Part shown: piece after piece, positions 1 through 10,945 of the stretch
How positions within the stretch are numbered: position 1 is the first letter of the stretch
How the letters are laid out: each line of letters starts with the position of its first letter
From: Hanleya hanleyi
Lineage: Eukaryota > Mollusca > Polyplacophora > Lepidopleurida > Hanleyidae
Assembly (NCBI GenBank): GCA_036873755.1
Contig: JAVTVY010051604.1
Location: forward strand, 214,438-278,437
Direction of reading: 5' to 3'
DNA: 64,000 bases
Position numbers and translations under genes: made by a program
Notes under the pieces: model-generated
What the model saw: only the letters and a program-made list of their open reading frames with translations
What the model was told of the DNA's origin: nothing
Database searches by the model: none

Positions 1-1247
1 AGAAAGCATTCAACGAGGGCACGAATGCCCATAGAATAATGTTCATATGCATAGGGAGCATTTCTAAATTCTCTCCGATTTGCCATCGAGAGATGTCAAC
101 AGTCAAAATCAGTTGCTGCACACCCGAGTCAAAAGTTGTGTGATGATCAAATGTAAATTTGAACATTTTCCACTGAACGTTGTGCAGGAAGTCTTTGATC
201 CCCCGATATACGGTAATTTGATGCAAAAGGTCATTTTTCCTTCGAATTCGTTTTAGTTATAGAGGTCAGCAGTGAAACCATGGGATGCTACACTTGACAG
301 TCTTCACTGTCACTGGTGCCGTTTGCAGCTTGTTTTGTTATCGAGTATGCAGGGGTGGGGGGGGGGGGGGGTGAAGTGGGGCACTGAGAGTCAATCTCCA
401 TAAAAGCGCCTTCCTTGATTTGTACCGGTATATCTTAGGCAAATTGCCTAGTTTTTGTGGGACACCACTTGTGTTGTATTATTTGCTGATACAAAAAAAG
501 AAGGAAATTCTCATTTTTGAAAAACATGTTTAAATGAGGTTTAAAATGGGCTTTCATACTCACGTGTTTCAAAGAATTTCCAATATATCAACCTCTGCAT
601 TTATTGATCATATATATCAGCTATTCATACCAGCTATTTCTTGTCCCCATCACTAATGAGGAATTGCTGGATATATTGAAAATGACATCATCCTTGGTGT
701 TCCTAAAATGCCTACAGGTGCTTAACTGCTTACAGTAAACTGGGGTTTATTCATACAGTGAGCTGAATTCGAACAAAAGACAGGAAAAAGTATGTAAGAT
801 TATTTTCTGTACAACTGTTAACAAGCAAACCTTTTTTTTCTCTCTCGCTCTCTCTTCTATTGGTGTTGTGTTTTTGTGTCGCAGTTACATGTGTCTAACG
901 TCATCGAAATGAAAATCTTAGTCATCAAAGTTTTTTTTCTGGATTGAAGTTTTTTAATCTTTCACAGCGCATTCATATATGTTCATGAATATTTTACGAA
1001 ACACATATTAAGTGGCAGGATAATGGAGCCAAAACGTAAAATAAAACAGGTATACTTTTTTCAAGAAATATTCAGTTTCAATATACCTTGATTGAAATTA
1101 TTCTGAGAAAAGTGGTGAATTTGGACATGCTAAAAACAACTGATAAATTATTTTCATGGGGCCGGTTCCCATTTGTTACCTGGAAAATGTTGATATGAGA
1201 TGGTTATACATGTACTCCTGAAAATGTGAAATTTCACGAAATCTTAT
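1..1247. other. AT-rich non-coding stretch
   Basis: I see no supportable gene. There is a poly-G tract at about 354-372 and a T/CT-rich tract at about 831-857. The rest is AT-rich and full of stops on both strands. Confidence 0.6.
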
Positions 1248-1352
1248 ATTAAGGGGAGACAATGACCCCAAAATCTAGAAATCATCAAAAAGGGCATTTT
1301 TTCATGCATTAGCGGAGGGAGGAAGGGAGACAATGTGTCAAATACCATCACG
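1248..1352 (+). repeat. Dispersed repeat, copy 1 (mate at 5079-5184)
   Basis: About 105 bp running from ATTAAGGGGAGACAATGACC to ATACCATCACGGT recurs almost unchanged at 5079-5184. At the second site it sits among TGACC/AGGTCA-rich sequence, so it belongs to the same class of diverged repeats seen at 56-60 kb. Confidence 0.85.
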
Positions 1353-1354
1353 GT

Positions 1355-1910
1355 ATGCCAGACTGGTCAAGACAGGAGGCGACATACCATTGATACTGGA
1401 CTGTCAGTGATGCACAAGACGTACCGTACCATTGTAATTGATTGTCGTTGGACGAAACAAACTGATGCTAACAGTCATACAAACGTGACATGACAAGACA
1501 AGACAAAACTGTTCAGGGCAGGATATATCGCCTGTCCAATAGTACCAACCCACGACGTCGTTGGACAAGACAAACTGTTAGTCATACAACACGTGCGATG
1601 AAATGTAAGACTAAATGAATGGATGACTGAACTGGAAGACGATTTCACGATGAACGAGAGATGGAACCTCCAACATGATTTGATGAGGTAAACGATGAAA
1701 TGGCAATCAATATGCCGGACTGACCAAGGCGATAGGCGACATACCGTTTGGATAACCCCGGACTGGTCGGTGATGCACGAAACGTACTGTTTTAATTCAT
1801 CCTCACCAGACAAGACAAACTGTAGTATGATTTCAGAAGAGTCACACAACACGACAAGACAAACTGTGCAGGGCGGGATATTAGGACTGTCTAATACTCC
1901 CAAAACGCAA
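1355..1910. repeat. Diverged direct repeat, period about 355 bp
   Basis: Two diverged copies run from about 1375-1545 and 1730-1905. Each has in order GGCGACATACC, a segment ending in GTGATGCAC, the CAAGACAAACTGT-type motif and CAGGGC(A/G)GGATAT. The GACAAGACAAACTGT motif also recurs alone in between. Short open frames cross this block on both strands, but they follow the repeat and show no protein-like pattern, so I do not call genes. Confidence 0.65.
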
Positions 1911-3253
1911 AACATCCTCCAGGATCATCCATGAATTGGACTGGTAGCCGTCTCATATCGGTGGTCAATGGACAAGACATTTTCGCTGAGGAACTGGAAA
2001 CTATGTTCAACTAAACTGTGAAAAAGGTAACGAGACAAACAGTCTAACCACCGTCTGTACAACTTGAGAGATGCAGTGAGAATGACTGAGTTCCCCTCTA
2101 GAACAGTGTATATAATAACTACCCAGATGGATAACATGTGGTCTCTTGACAGGGGACTGGGAGGTCAAATAGGGGATGGTCTGGCCAGGAAGTGCCAGTA
2201 GTAAAGATTACAGTAACACAAAGATAATTAAAGCAGGATGTTTACCACAGGCCCTTAAAGCTCAGTGAACACTAAGACTGATAAATACAGAACTACTTTC
2301 AACCAGATAATAAAATGTATACAGTAGGTCATCATAATACTTGCAAAGATTCAGAGTTAAACAACCAACAATCAATGTGGACCAGTAGAACAACATTAAC
2401 TGGATTAGTACTGGTTTCTTGCATGTTATCAATTATCCATTTTGACTAAAGCAAAATGGTATAGTTACCTGTATAAATGTATATTTCTGTACATTTTTTG
2501 TGTTTGATTTTTTTTTATGAATTTTAAAGATTCATACTTCCAAGAGTTTGGTGACAAGTGTGCCAAACTCTATATCCTGTCCGACTTCTTCGCGCTCTCT
2601 CATCAATGGTACCGATACTGAAACGTTGAGCATATCAAATGAACCTCCAGGCATATTGACTAAACATGCTTTCCCTTTTACCGACTTACAGGTTTTTTGT
2701 TTTTTTTCTTTCTTTTTTTTTTAGCATGGACTGATAAAATGAATTTGGTGCTCACTATAAAGACCAAATTTGTTTCAATTTCGGAGCATTCAAGTGCAGG
2801 TATCAGATATTTTTGTAATTTGGGTGAGAAATATATTCAATGTTTTCCGGACATTGATTACGGTCAAGTATAGCGTGGATTCGCACCTAGTACAGCGAAA
2901 AGCCTTCTTGTACTATTAAATCATTTACGTTTAATGGCCAAAACACTGTTGATTTATCTTATCTGATAGACGGTAATCCTCTTCCGCATCCAGTATCAAT
3001 AGTTATTTGGTATGTTTGTAGCGTTTACCGCGCGTTTTCCCGTCTTGTCTGAAAAAAAAAGAAAGAAACGATCACGAGTTTGCCATATTTCATTCTAGGT
3101 CAAACAGCTAGTATGGTTCGACACTGGAAAACTGACGTCCCTGTGTCCATAAGTCACTACTACTTGTCGCTTTAACCGTGGAAGTGAGTTTCAGTTGGAA
3201 TTTTGACATCTTTATCCGCACTGGTCGCCAGTTCCATGTGCATCTGTGCATCT
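1911..3253. other. Intergenic, nothing recognised
   Basis: AT-rich sequence with T-rich runs near 2500-2515 and 2697-2722 and an A/G run near 3050-3065. I found no gene, RNA or clear repeat. Confidence 0.5.
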
Positions 3254-3367
3254 ATGTCGCTTCATTAATCTCTAAACATAGATCAACCGAAGTTTTAGCT
3301 TACCGTACCGTATGCTGAAGGATTACAAAATTAATACTACCACATTAAAATCATACACTGTTTCAAC
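3254..3367 (+). repeat. Direct repeat, copy 1 (mate at 4130-4243)
   Basis: About 113 bp beginning TATGTCGCTTCATTAATCTC and ending ACACTGTTTCAA is repeated at 4130-4243 with only a few substitutions. Between the two copies (3368-4129) I see only a short CAA microsatellite at about 3967-3983. Confidence 0.9.
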
Positions 3368-4129
3368 AGGATGTAGACAGACATACAGTCAGACACATAC
3401 TGTTGGATTGCCCCTCATTGTTCACTGAGAACAAATAGAGCGGGCATATGTAAACGATCAGACAGCATGTTATGAGAGAACAGTGGACTTACTTAGACAC
3501 GCTGCTGTATCCCAGTCACGCCAGTGACAAAACCCAGAGTACAGTAATTAAAGCGAACTATGATCAAATAACCGACCGAGTTTCCGTTTCTAGTTCAGTC
3601 GAATTCAAAACAGTTCGGTCGATTATCTGATCCTTAAAATATGCAGTCCATAACTTTTTGGACAAAGTTAAACTGAACATTTAACTGGAGCATCAAACAC
3701 CCGCCAAAACTGGAGCCGGAAACACAGTCTTAGTCACTGTGATAGTAACATACATGTAGGTTTTAGAGTTTATTTTACAGTGTGATATTTTTACCGATGT
3801 GGACATCCAGCTGCGCAGGAGAGCACTTTTTACAGAAATCATCGACATCATCTTTATCCGTTATATTTTCAACTATATCAGTAATTCATCCTTAATTCAT
3901 CTCGACATGTGATATCTGCTACTAGAGACTGATCATGTAGGATAAAGGAAAACGCATTGACAAACACAACAACAACAACAACAGAAAGGTAAGACCGTTT
4001 GGGCCCTTTAAGACTGACTAAAATGTGCTAAACTGATCGTACAGCAGATAAAGTTCGAGGATTAATTACCTCGAATTTAATGAAATCGTTTATCTGAAGG
4101 CTTTACGTAAGGCTAAAGTTGGAGGTACT

Positions 4130-4243
4130 ATGTCGCTTCATTAATCTCTAAACACAGATCAACCGAAGTTTTAGCTTACCGTACCGTATTCTGAAGGATT
4201 ACAAAATTAATACTACCACAGTAAAATCATACACTGTTTCAAT
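4130..4243 (+). repeat. Direct repeat, copy 2 (mate at 3254-3367)
   Basis: Near-identical to 3254-3367, 876 bp downstream in the same orientation. The high identity suggests a fairly recent local duplication or two insertions of one repeat. Confidence 0.9.
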
Positions 4244-4985
4244 CTTTCACATGTTCGGTTTTGGAATTGACATTCAAAAAGCTGTGAGTACCGGTACTGT
4301 AAGTGGATCTAGAGCTGTACTCACAGATGGTCTATATAACTAGGTACTTCATCTCCAAATTTTTAAGCTTCAATTTCCTTGACAACTTCCACACAAATGT
4401 TTAGTAGGTACCTTAAAAAAATATGAACAAATATGACTTCATGCTCAGTTGCGCCCTCTATACGCTGCAATAATTTGACTAAAAATGTGGCCAATTTCAA
4501 TATATTTTGAACTCCTGAGAAAAATATCCCTAGATACATGGTGTGTAACGTTTGTTGTTATAATTTAAAAGCATACAACTGAACAGTCTTCTCATGCTAA
4601 CTAAACGAATTTCGTAATTATTATTTTTAATTGCATAATATAGATTAAACATCCAAAAATAGTGCTGTAGTGCCCGCGACGTTTTTCCTACAAATATTCA
4701 TAAGCAATCAAAGAATTATATTGCAAAATTGTGCGTTACTGATTTTCATATTTAGTTGATAAACCCCAATGATATTATCCAGGTAACAATTCTCTGTTGT
4801 TTAATTAACCTGGTTAATTAGCGTCACAGGCGCTACAGTTTGCATTGTAACGGGTGCTACATGTACATCTGTGAATGTAGCGCCCGTGATGATATTTCAT
4901 GCCAAGTAGTTCAACCAGAAAAGCACTGAATGTGAATTCCAATTTTGCAATACTGTAGATTCATTGGGGAAAAGATGTCACATGC
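4244..4985. other. Intergenic with recurring GTAGCGCCCGTGAC-like motif
   Basis: There is no gene. Variants of a GC-rich motif, GTAGCGCCCGTGAC, occur at about 4668-4683 and 4877-4890, with a partial inverted form near 4825-4860. The same motif returns at 8905, 8930, 9617 and 10395 (see findings). Confidence 0.5.
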
Positions 4986-4989
4986 AAAA

Positions 4990-5300
4990 ATTTATGTCAA
5001 GGTCAGAAGGTCAAAGGTCATTGACCCCCAAAATCAGAAAATTGTTAAAAGGTGCAATTTGTTGTGTCAGTACATATATTAAGGAGAGACAATGACCCCA
5101 AAATCTAGAAATCATCAAAAAGGGCATTTTTTCATGCATTAGCGGAGGGCGGAAGGGAGACAATATGTCAAATACCATCACGGTCAATGTCACCGTGACA
5201 CAAAAATTCAGGAAATTGTTAAAAGTCACGATTTTTCTGTGTACTAGTATTTACATTGTCATGTATCAAAATTCAGGTCAAGGCCCAAGGACAAAGTCAT
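4990..5300. repeat. TGACC/AGGTCA-rich diverged repeat including copy 2 of the 1248 repeat
   Basis: It carries AGGTCAGAAGGTCAAAGGTCA, CATTGACCCCCAAAATC and the near-copy of 1248-1352 at 5079-5184. Its style matches the 56.3-60.3 kb blocks. Minus-strand open frames through it are products of the repeat. Confidence 0.7.
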
Positions 5301-6239
5301 TGTGACCAAAAGATGAAAAAATCAGACAGGATATTCATGAAAACTGAAAGGAAAGCCATATCCTGGATCGAACAATCTCCGGTTCTAAGAAAATCAGAAT
5401 ATCTGACATTGGATGGTCACAGCTAGATTATTTTCGAAACAGACCCATTTTCAATTGAGTGACTTAACATGCAAGAGCAGATCTTCACTCTGCATTCTAA
5501 TGTCTCCCAGGGTATCAATTACTAGCATTCCACGTTAACCATATCAAATCGATGGTCAGTATTTTGATAATGTACATGTATAACTCTTCTACAGAATTAA
5601 AGTTTAATATAATACATGTAGTTTAAGCTCTGAATAGTACAGCAGAATGAACTGAATACTTGGAATAAGTTTTTCCCATATATGGGAATATAAATGTACA
5701 TGTACACAGTGAATATCCTGGTACGTCAATCCCCGAAAGAAATACTCAGTTGATCGGTCAGGATGGTGATTAATTATTTGTCTATCAATCACCTTTAATT
5801 TATCAGTTCTGACACCACCGGTTTTCAACCGGAACGTGCATTTCACCAAATACTCAATAAAGAATGAAGGAAAAATGCTGCATGAATTATCAATCAATAA
5901 CAATACTTTATTCAGCTTGTTTCACCTTGTTCATGACATCAATGCACGAAAATCTATCCCTAGATCTACATGTAGATCTGTGTAACCTCGAGCACCAACA
6001 ATGTTAAGAATCTGGTTTCTGATGCACCAGTTCAATATACTTCACCACTGTGTATATTAATAAAGAGGAGGTAAAAAATCTTTCATGACTATAACTGTTA
6101 TTTTGTATAATTTCCTGTGTTAGGACAGTTGTAATCTCCAAGCTACCCCGAGGTCATCTGGCTTGGGATGGTTCATCATATCAAGGGCGACAACTATGGT
6201 CTGGAAGAGTTTCTCAATCACATCAAGGGAGACAACTGT
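5301..6239. other. Intergenic, nothing recognised
   Basis: AT-rich, with scattered short open frames lacking protein-like composition. I found no RNA gene or clear repeat. Confidence 0.5.
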
Positions 6240-6530
6240 GTACTCCCGAGAGCTGCTTTGGGTCGGGGTGGGACGACTGACTGTGTAGGCTGATGACGTC
6301 CGATGACGTAATGACTGCACCTTGGCTAGTCCCTTGTCAATGCTGACGTATAGATCACCTCTAGCTTTATTTTTATCCCATGCTCTTATCCCGAACTTCT
6401 TTGGTTCGGGGTGGGCGACTGACTGTATAAATTGGTGACGTACTGACTTGGCCCCTTGTCAAGATTAACGTACCGATTCTCTCGTGGTTTATTTGTACCC
6501 CGAGCTCATATCCCGAGCTTTATCTGTTTA
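6240..6530 (+). repeat. Two-copy tandem repeat, period about 143 bp
   Basis: TCGGGGTGGG(A)CGACTGACTG begins near 6263 and 6406. Each is followed by TGATGACGT/TGGTGACGT, a CCCTTGTCAA segment, GACGTA/AACGTA and a CCC(A/G)AGCTC-type end. The copies are diverged but colinear. An AAAT microsatellite follows at about 6656-6677. Confidence 0.65.
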
Positions 6531-7523
6531 GCTATTGATTGATTGAAATTGTAGTTTAAGGGCCGCTTCCCATTCGGATTTCGCGGCCCATCACTTCAAT
6601 GTTTTATTTGAATTTTGCGGTACATTTCTTTGTTTATTGAATATCTTTTACAGCGCTAAATAAATAAATAAATAACAATGAGAGATTAGTAGGAGATATA
6701 AATAGAAGTAGCCTAAATAAAAATCGCTATGTACAAATTCGTAAGTCTTTTTTCTGGTTTTTGGTTAAGTTATACTGGTAAATATGAGTTCACTGTAATC
6801 GCGTGGACGATTCTTTTGTCTTGGTACCCCTTTGTGCGCACAAAGCCGTCCAGAAAAAAAAACTGGGAGAACCATGGGCGTCTTCAGGATTTTTTCGGAT
6901 CGACTTCCCTAACGACGCCCTTGTCAACAGGGTGGGTTCTTCCAGAAATCTGTGCCTGTAACAATTGCTTGGAGTGTGTATTAGGGCACAGGACGGCATG
7001 CAGGTCTACGTCCTATATTAGTCCCTGTGCTATTTCATCGTGGGTGAGCTTTTATTTGTCTACTCACGGTCTAATCCGTGCCTTGCGCCGCAATCGGGTG
7101 ACTTTGCTATGCGTTTAATCGCACTCCTTTCTGGGTGTGGGTTTTCGCCCAAAGTGAAGTAATCCGTTTTTTGATTGATTATTTATAGCTTGCTGGTGAC
7201 CTCTGGCTGACCTTGAGTAATCCATAAAGTGCCCCAAAACTATCGAAACCTCGGGAGAACTCTTTGCCTCTCTTTGATCTAAAGTTAACGGTCTACGATC
7301 TTCAGTGAATATGAATGAACTTAATCGAAGGAAGTTCAATCATAAATTTACAAAAGAGGAAACTCTGCGAAAGTTACTCTAAAATTACGTAAAGTTTGGT
7401 GCGAGAGTGAAACCTCGTTATTGATTTCCTCAAAACATGGCGGGTCGAGGATAGTTCCTATGCACTCGAAGCAGGTAGCCTACGTCACATCCCGGGTGAC
7501 CTAAATATAGCCTCCCATCAGAC
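6531..7523. other. Intergenic with a doubtful 129-codon open frame
   Basis: The plus frame 6729-7118 is open for 129 codons, but its translation has low complexity and no family pattern, so I do not call it a gene. The sequence just before 7524 becomes less AT-rich, which fits a promoter for the candidate exon there. Confidence 0.4.
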
Positions 7524-7599
7524 ATGGCGGACTCCATGCACATGGCCTCGGTCGGGTCAGGCCAATCGCCATTATTGATAAGTCAAATGTTATATTTGG
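7524..7599 (+). CDS. Candidate first coding exon of an unidentified gene
   Basis: An ATG in strong context (GACATGGCGG) opens a frame of 25 codons plus one base: MADSMHMASVGSGQSPLLIS, then five more residues. It runs into a fair splice donor, TTTGG|GTAATC, with the exon ending at 7599. The frame has good composition, unlike neighbouring sequence. It could be a 5' exon of the zinc-finger gene downstream. If it were spliced to the acceptor at 10820, the frame would close 31 codons on, before the ATG at 10946, so it would then be an upstream ORF. It may instead start another gene or be chance. No function is assigned. Confidence 0.25.
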
Positions 7600-7951
7600 G
7601 TAATCCACTTCTGTTTTGGTGAATGTTGTGGTCATTTTCTTTTTACTGGCTAAATATACGTTACGGCCAAACAACATTGAAAGTTATTTCACTACAACAA
7701 CTGGATAGATAACTAGAACAACCATTTAGCCAATTACCGTAAGTAGCGACAAAAATAGCGATGTAGTTATCTTCGAATCGAACGCAGTCGGTCGCTGTCA
7801 AATCTCTGACAAATCTATCGTGGCTAGAGTCTATTTCATACAACAACAGCAACATACTATATCGCGTACAATAATATCCGGGGACCGACGTTCATCAACA
7901 ATTACCATTATAGCTGAACTGGAAATATTAACAATGGATAAATTTATATTA
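7600..7951. other. Intergenic or intronic, nothing recognised
   Basis: No repeat or gene signal lies between the candidate exon and the foldback element that begins at 7952. Confidence 0.4.
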
Positions 7952-8450
7952 TACGGAGCCGTGGAGGGGACATAGTTAATATTTTTTTAATTTCCCCCGA
8001 GATAATATCCCCCGAGATAATAACTAGGGGAAAATTCACCATTGGTCAATTATCTCGGGGGGAAATAATTTGCCCCGAGATAATTATCTAGGGGTAAATT
8101 CGCCATTGGTCAATTATCTCGGGGTAAATTATCTCGGGGAAAATTAATTTTCCCCGAGATAATATCCCCCGAGATAATTATCTAGGGGGAAATTCGCGAT
8201 TGGTCAGTTATCTCGGGTGAAATTATCTCGGGGTAAATTATTTTCCCCCGAGATGATTGACCAATGGCGAATTTCCACCTAGATAATTATCTCGGGGGAT
8301 AATATCTCAGGGAAAATTAATTTCCCCCGAGATAATTGACCAATCGCGAATCTCCCCCCAGATAAGTTTGACCAATGGCGAATTTTCCCCTAGTTATTAT
8401 CTCGGGGGAAATTAAAAAAATATTGACTATGTCCCCTCCGCGGCTCCGTA
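7952..8450. mobile_element. Non-autonomous foldback/MITE with CCCCGAGATAATT arrays
   Basis: The ends TACGGAGCC (7952-7960) and GGCTCCGTA (8442-8450) are inverted. The inversion continues for about 56 bp through GGGGACATAGT, a T-run and TTTCCCCCGAGATAATA. The interior is many alternating copies of CCCCGAGATAATT and its complement, separated by CATTGGTCAATT or CACCATTGGTC segments, so almost the whole 499 bp can fold. It has no coding capacity. The flanks are AT-rich (ATTAT-like on both sides), so a target duplication cannot be fixed. Confidence 0.9.
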
Positions 8451-8559
8451 ATATTATATGAAAATATCAGATCTTCACAATATTGTGATGTGGACTTAAT
8501 TGAATTTTAGCATGGAATTTGTATTTTCTGTTAGAACATGTTGATTTTTTTTATTCATA

Positions 8560-8780
8560 CGCTCTTAACACGCTAATGTTAGATTTAACATCTAAAGTGT
8601 TGAAGGAGGGAATGCACTTAGAAACTGTTGTATTCGCCAAGTGTTGTATTCACCACTTTCAAGTGTTGGATACAACAGCTTAAAATGTTGGATTTAACAT
8701 ATGTGATAAATACAACACCTTCTAAATGCTTTCCCTCCAACACTTTAGATGTTAAATCTAACATTAGCGTTTTAAGAGCG
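8560..8780. mobile_element. 221-bp MITE with 44-bp terminal inverted repeats, TA flanks
   Basis: The left arm (8560-8603, CGCTCTTAACACGCTAATGT onward) and right arm (8737-8780) are inverted copies with only about two mismatches. TA dinucleotides flank both ends (8558-8559 and 8781-8782). That fits a Tc1/mariner-type target duplication. The interior holds several TGTTG(T/G)AT motifs and nothing coding. The open frame crossing it on plus is incidental. Confidence 0.9.
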
Positions 8781-9088
8781 TACCATAATGTACATGATTA
8801 TTGTGTTGGAGAACGTTCATAGTTTATTTATCAAACTGTCAAATATCAGTATCCAGATTGTTCATTTGCTATGGTTTAGAGAGAATAGTCAAATTGTTTT
8901 TCATAGGGTGTAGCTCCCGAGACAAAACCTGTAGCACCCGTGACAGTGAATCAATTAATTCCACTTGAGCAGATAATCTTAGTAAACACAAACAATGCTT
9001 GAATTCATGATAAGCATTCACTACTCTACAACACTGCATGGAAAGAATTTCTTGGATGAGCATCAAATCACAGGGATATATCAGGATG

Positions 9089-9562
9089 TCCGCAGGCCTT
9101 CAACTGCTTCCTATATTTTCTTATATTTTTGTGTCATTCCTATATTTTCCTATATTTTACTCAAAACCTCCTATATTTCCTATATTTTGACTTTTTCTCA
9201 TGAAAACTTTCATCAAAGCTCTGTAATGAGTCAAACTTACATGAGGAAATTCATTTCAGATATTTTGTTTTGCCTCGCTTCACTGGGCAAATATGAAAAC
9301 ATTTAAAACTCTCTATGCTCAATCAAACAACAGAACAGGTCACCTGCAAAACCACAACTATGACCGCATTCAGTGAAAGTAGTTTGATTAAACACTAGAA
9401 AACTACCAAGTTTGGAACATACAATGTAGTACAGACCGGTCTTACACTCCTTTATTTCCTATATTTTATTCAGACAATTCCTATATTTCTCCTATATTTT
9501 TGCAAATTTCCTCCTATATTTTCTCCTATATTTTCACTGTGAGCCACTTGAAGGCCTGCGTC
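9089..9562. mobile_element. Foldback element filled with CCTATATTT repeats
   Basis: GTCCGCAGGCCTTCAA near 9089 and TTGAAGGCCTGCGTCC ending near 9563 form terminal inverted repeats. Inside each end are runs of TTCCTATATTTTC (about 9110-9190 and 9450-9538). A unique-looking core of about 250 bp lies between them. No transposase is encoded, so it is non-autonomous if mobile. Confidence 0.8.
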
Positions 9563-9651
9563 CGGTCAGTCTGAACAATGCTGATTTTTCAGTCTGGAAA
9601 ATAGTGATTTTTCTATGTTGCTCCCGTGACTGTATGCAAATGACACCCTAA

Positions 9652-10264
9652 AGTCTTGTCCATTTTAATTAGTCGTCTACTTTGGAGCTTGTCAAAAATC
9701 AATAGTTAACCCTGCAACAATTTTCTTTTTTGCAATGTGTATAACAAACTGAACAAAATGACTACCATTTCTCTGTGATATCGATAACATATCAGGCTTG
9801 AACTAACTTTTTCATTCTCTCCATATAAAACGCCAGTACAGTTCTTTATGTGCTGGGCCTCCATTACATAGAGGGGCGTAATAATATATTCATGCTCATT
9901 GGCACAAAGATCACTGATGCCGAGTGTCGCTTATATCCCATGCCCAGTGAAATTGCTAAATGATAAATCGCGCACGCCTCTATGATCGTACACGGCATTG
10001 CTGACCTTTGTACCAGACAACACGAATACATTATAACGTTTTCCTATGTGAGTCCCGGTACATGGAACAACTGTACTGAAGTTTTATATGGAGAGAATTA
10101 CAAAGTTATTTCAAGCGTGATATATTATCGATATCACGGAGAAATCGCAGTCATTTTGTAGAGTTCTGTTTGTTCTACACGATGCGAAAAAGAAAATGTA
10201 TGCAGAGTTAACTGCTGATTATTGGCAAGCTCCAAAGTAGACGACTAATTAAAGTGGACAGACT
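9652..10264. mobile_element. Large foldback element with about 195-bp inverted arms
   Basis: The left arm, AGTCTTGTCCATTTTAATTA onward to about 9845, is the inverted, moderately diverged copy of about 10070-10264, which ends ATTAAAGTGGACAGACT. Shared landmarks are TAGTCGTCTACTTTGGAGCTT, the TATCGATATCAC..GAGAAAT block and TATATGGAGAGAAT. The central 225 bp is unique. A partial relative occurs at 34770-34890 (see that entry). Confidence 0.85.
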
Positions 10265-10820
10265 ATAGTTTCATTGGCTGATGTCAGTCATCAAACAAAT
10301 TCCCTCTGAAATACTTACACACAGGAGAAATTTAATCTCTTAATAGTTTTGTTCAAATTCTGGAAAGTTGACTGACCAAGAATGTGCTTCGAATGTAGCG
10401 CCCGTGACAATGGAATTGGCCAGCTACAGGTTCATCCACTAACGAGCCAGTTCACATTTCGAATCCTTTGTCTTCTATTAGCTCTATGAACAGGAATGAA
10501 ATTGTTCTCTTTCCTTGTCAGTGTATATAACTTATAGTTTATGAATCACGGTAGATGTGCAGAAATCAATAAATTTCAGCAAAATATCTGCATAAAGTCG
10601 AGATAAATTGTCTTCTACTAGGAATATCTGTGAAGGTGTCGAAAGGTCACACCAAAAATGTGCTCCATATTAATATTGAAAATGTATTTACAAGTCTACT
10701 GTACCTTGAACCGGTTTGTACCGTCTGCGTAATATACTGAAACTGTGACATGGCAAAGTTGTTCGAGGTTGATTATATATCGTATGTAATTAGGTACACA
10801 TATTTCCTAATCTTTTTCAG
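10265..10820 (+). other. Intergenic or intronic sequence before the zinc-finger gene
   Basis: No gene is seen. One GTAGCGCCCGTGAC motif lies at about 10395. The stretch ends in a good 3' splice site, TTTCCTAATCTTTTTCAG, at 10819-10820, which implies that an exon begins at 10821 and that the promoter lies further upstream. Confidence 0.5.
10819..10820 (+). other. 3' splice acceptor before the first coding exon of the zinc-finger gene
   Basis: A pyrimidine-rich TTTCCTAATCTTTTTCAG precedes G10821. The ATG at 10946 follows 125 nt later, after two short upstream ORFs (ATG at 10824 and 10862). This implies at least one upstream non-coding or 5' exon. Confidence 0.6.
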
Positions 10821-10945
10821 GGCATGTGGATTGCTTTGGGCAGAACCACACCGATACAGTAATGATCAACAGAGCCCATGAAGCATTGTTCATATCAAGG
10901 TATCCTAGGAATTAATGAAAACGGCAAAAAATGGAATGAGACACC

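Noticed and set aside
6729..7118. 129-codon plus frame as a gene
   Set aside because: Composition is not protein-like, there is no family pattern and the start context is poor. It is a chance frame.
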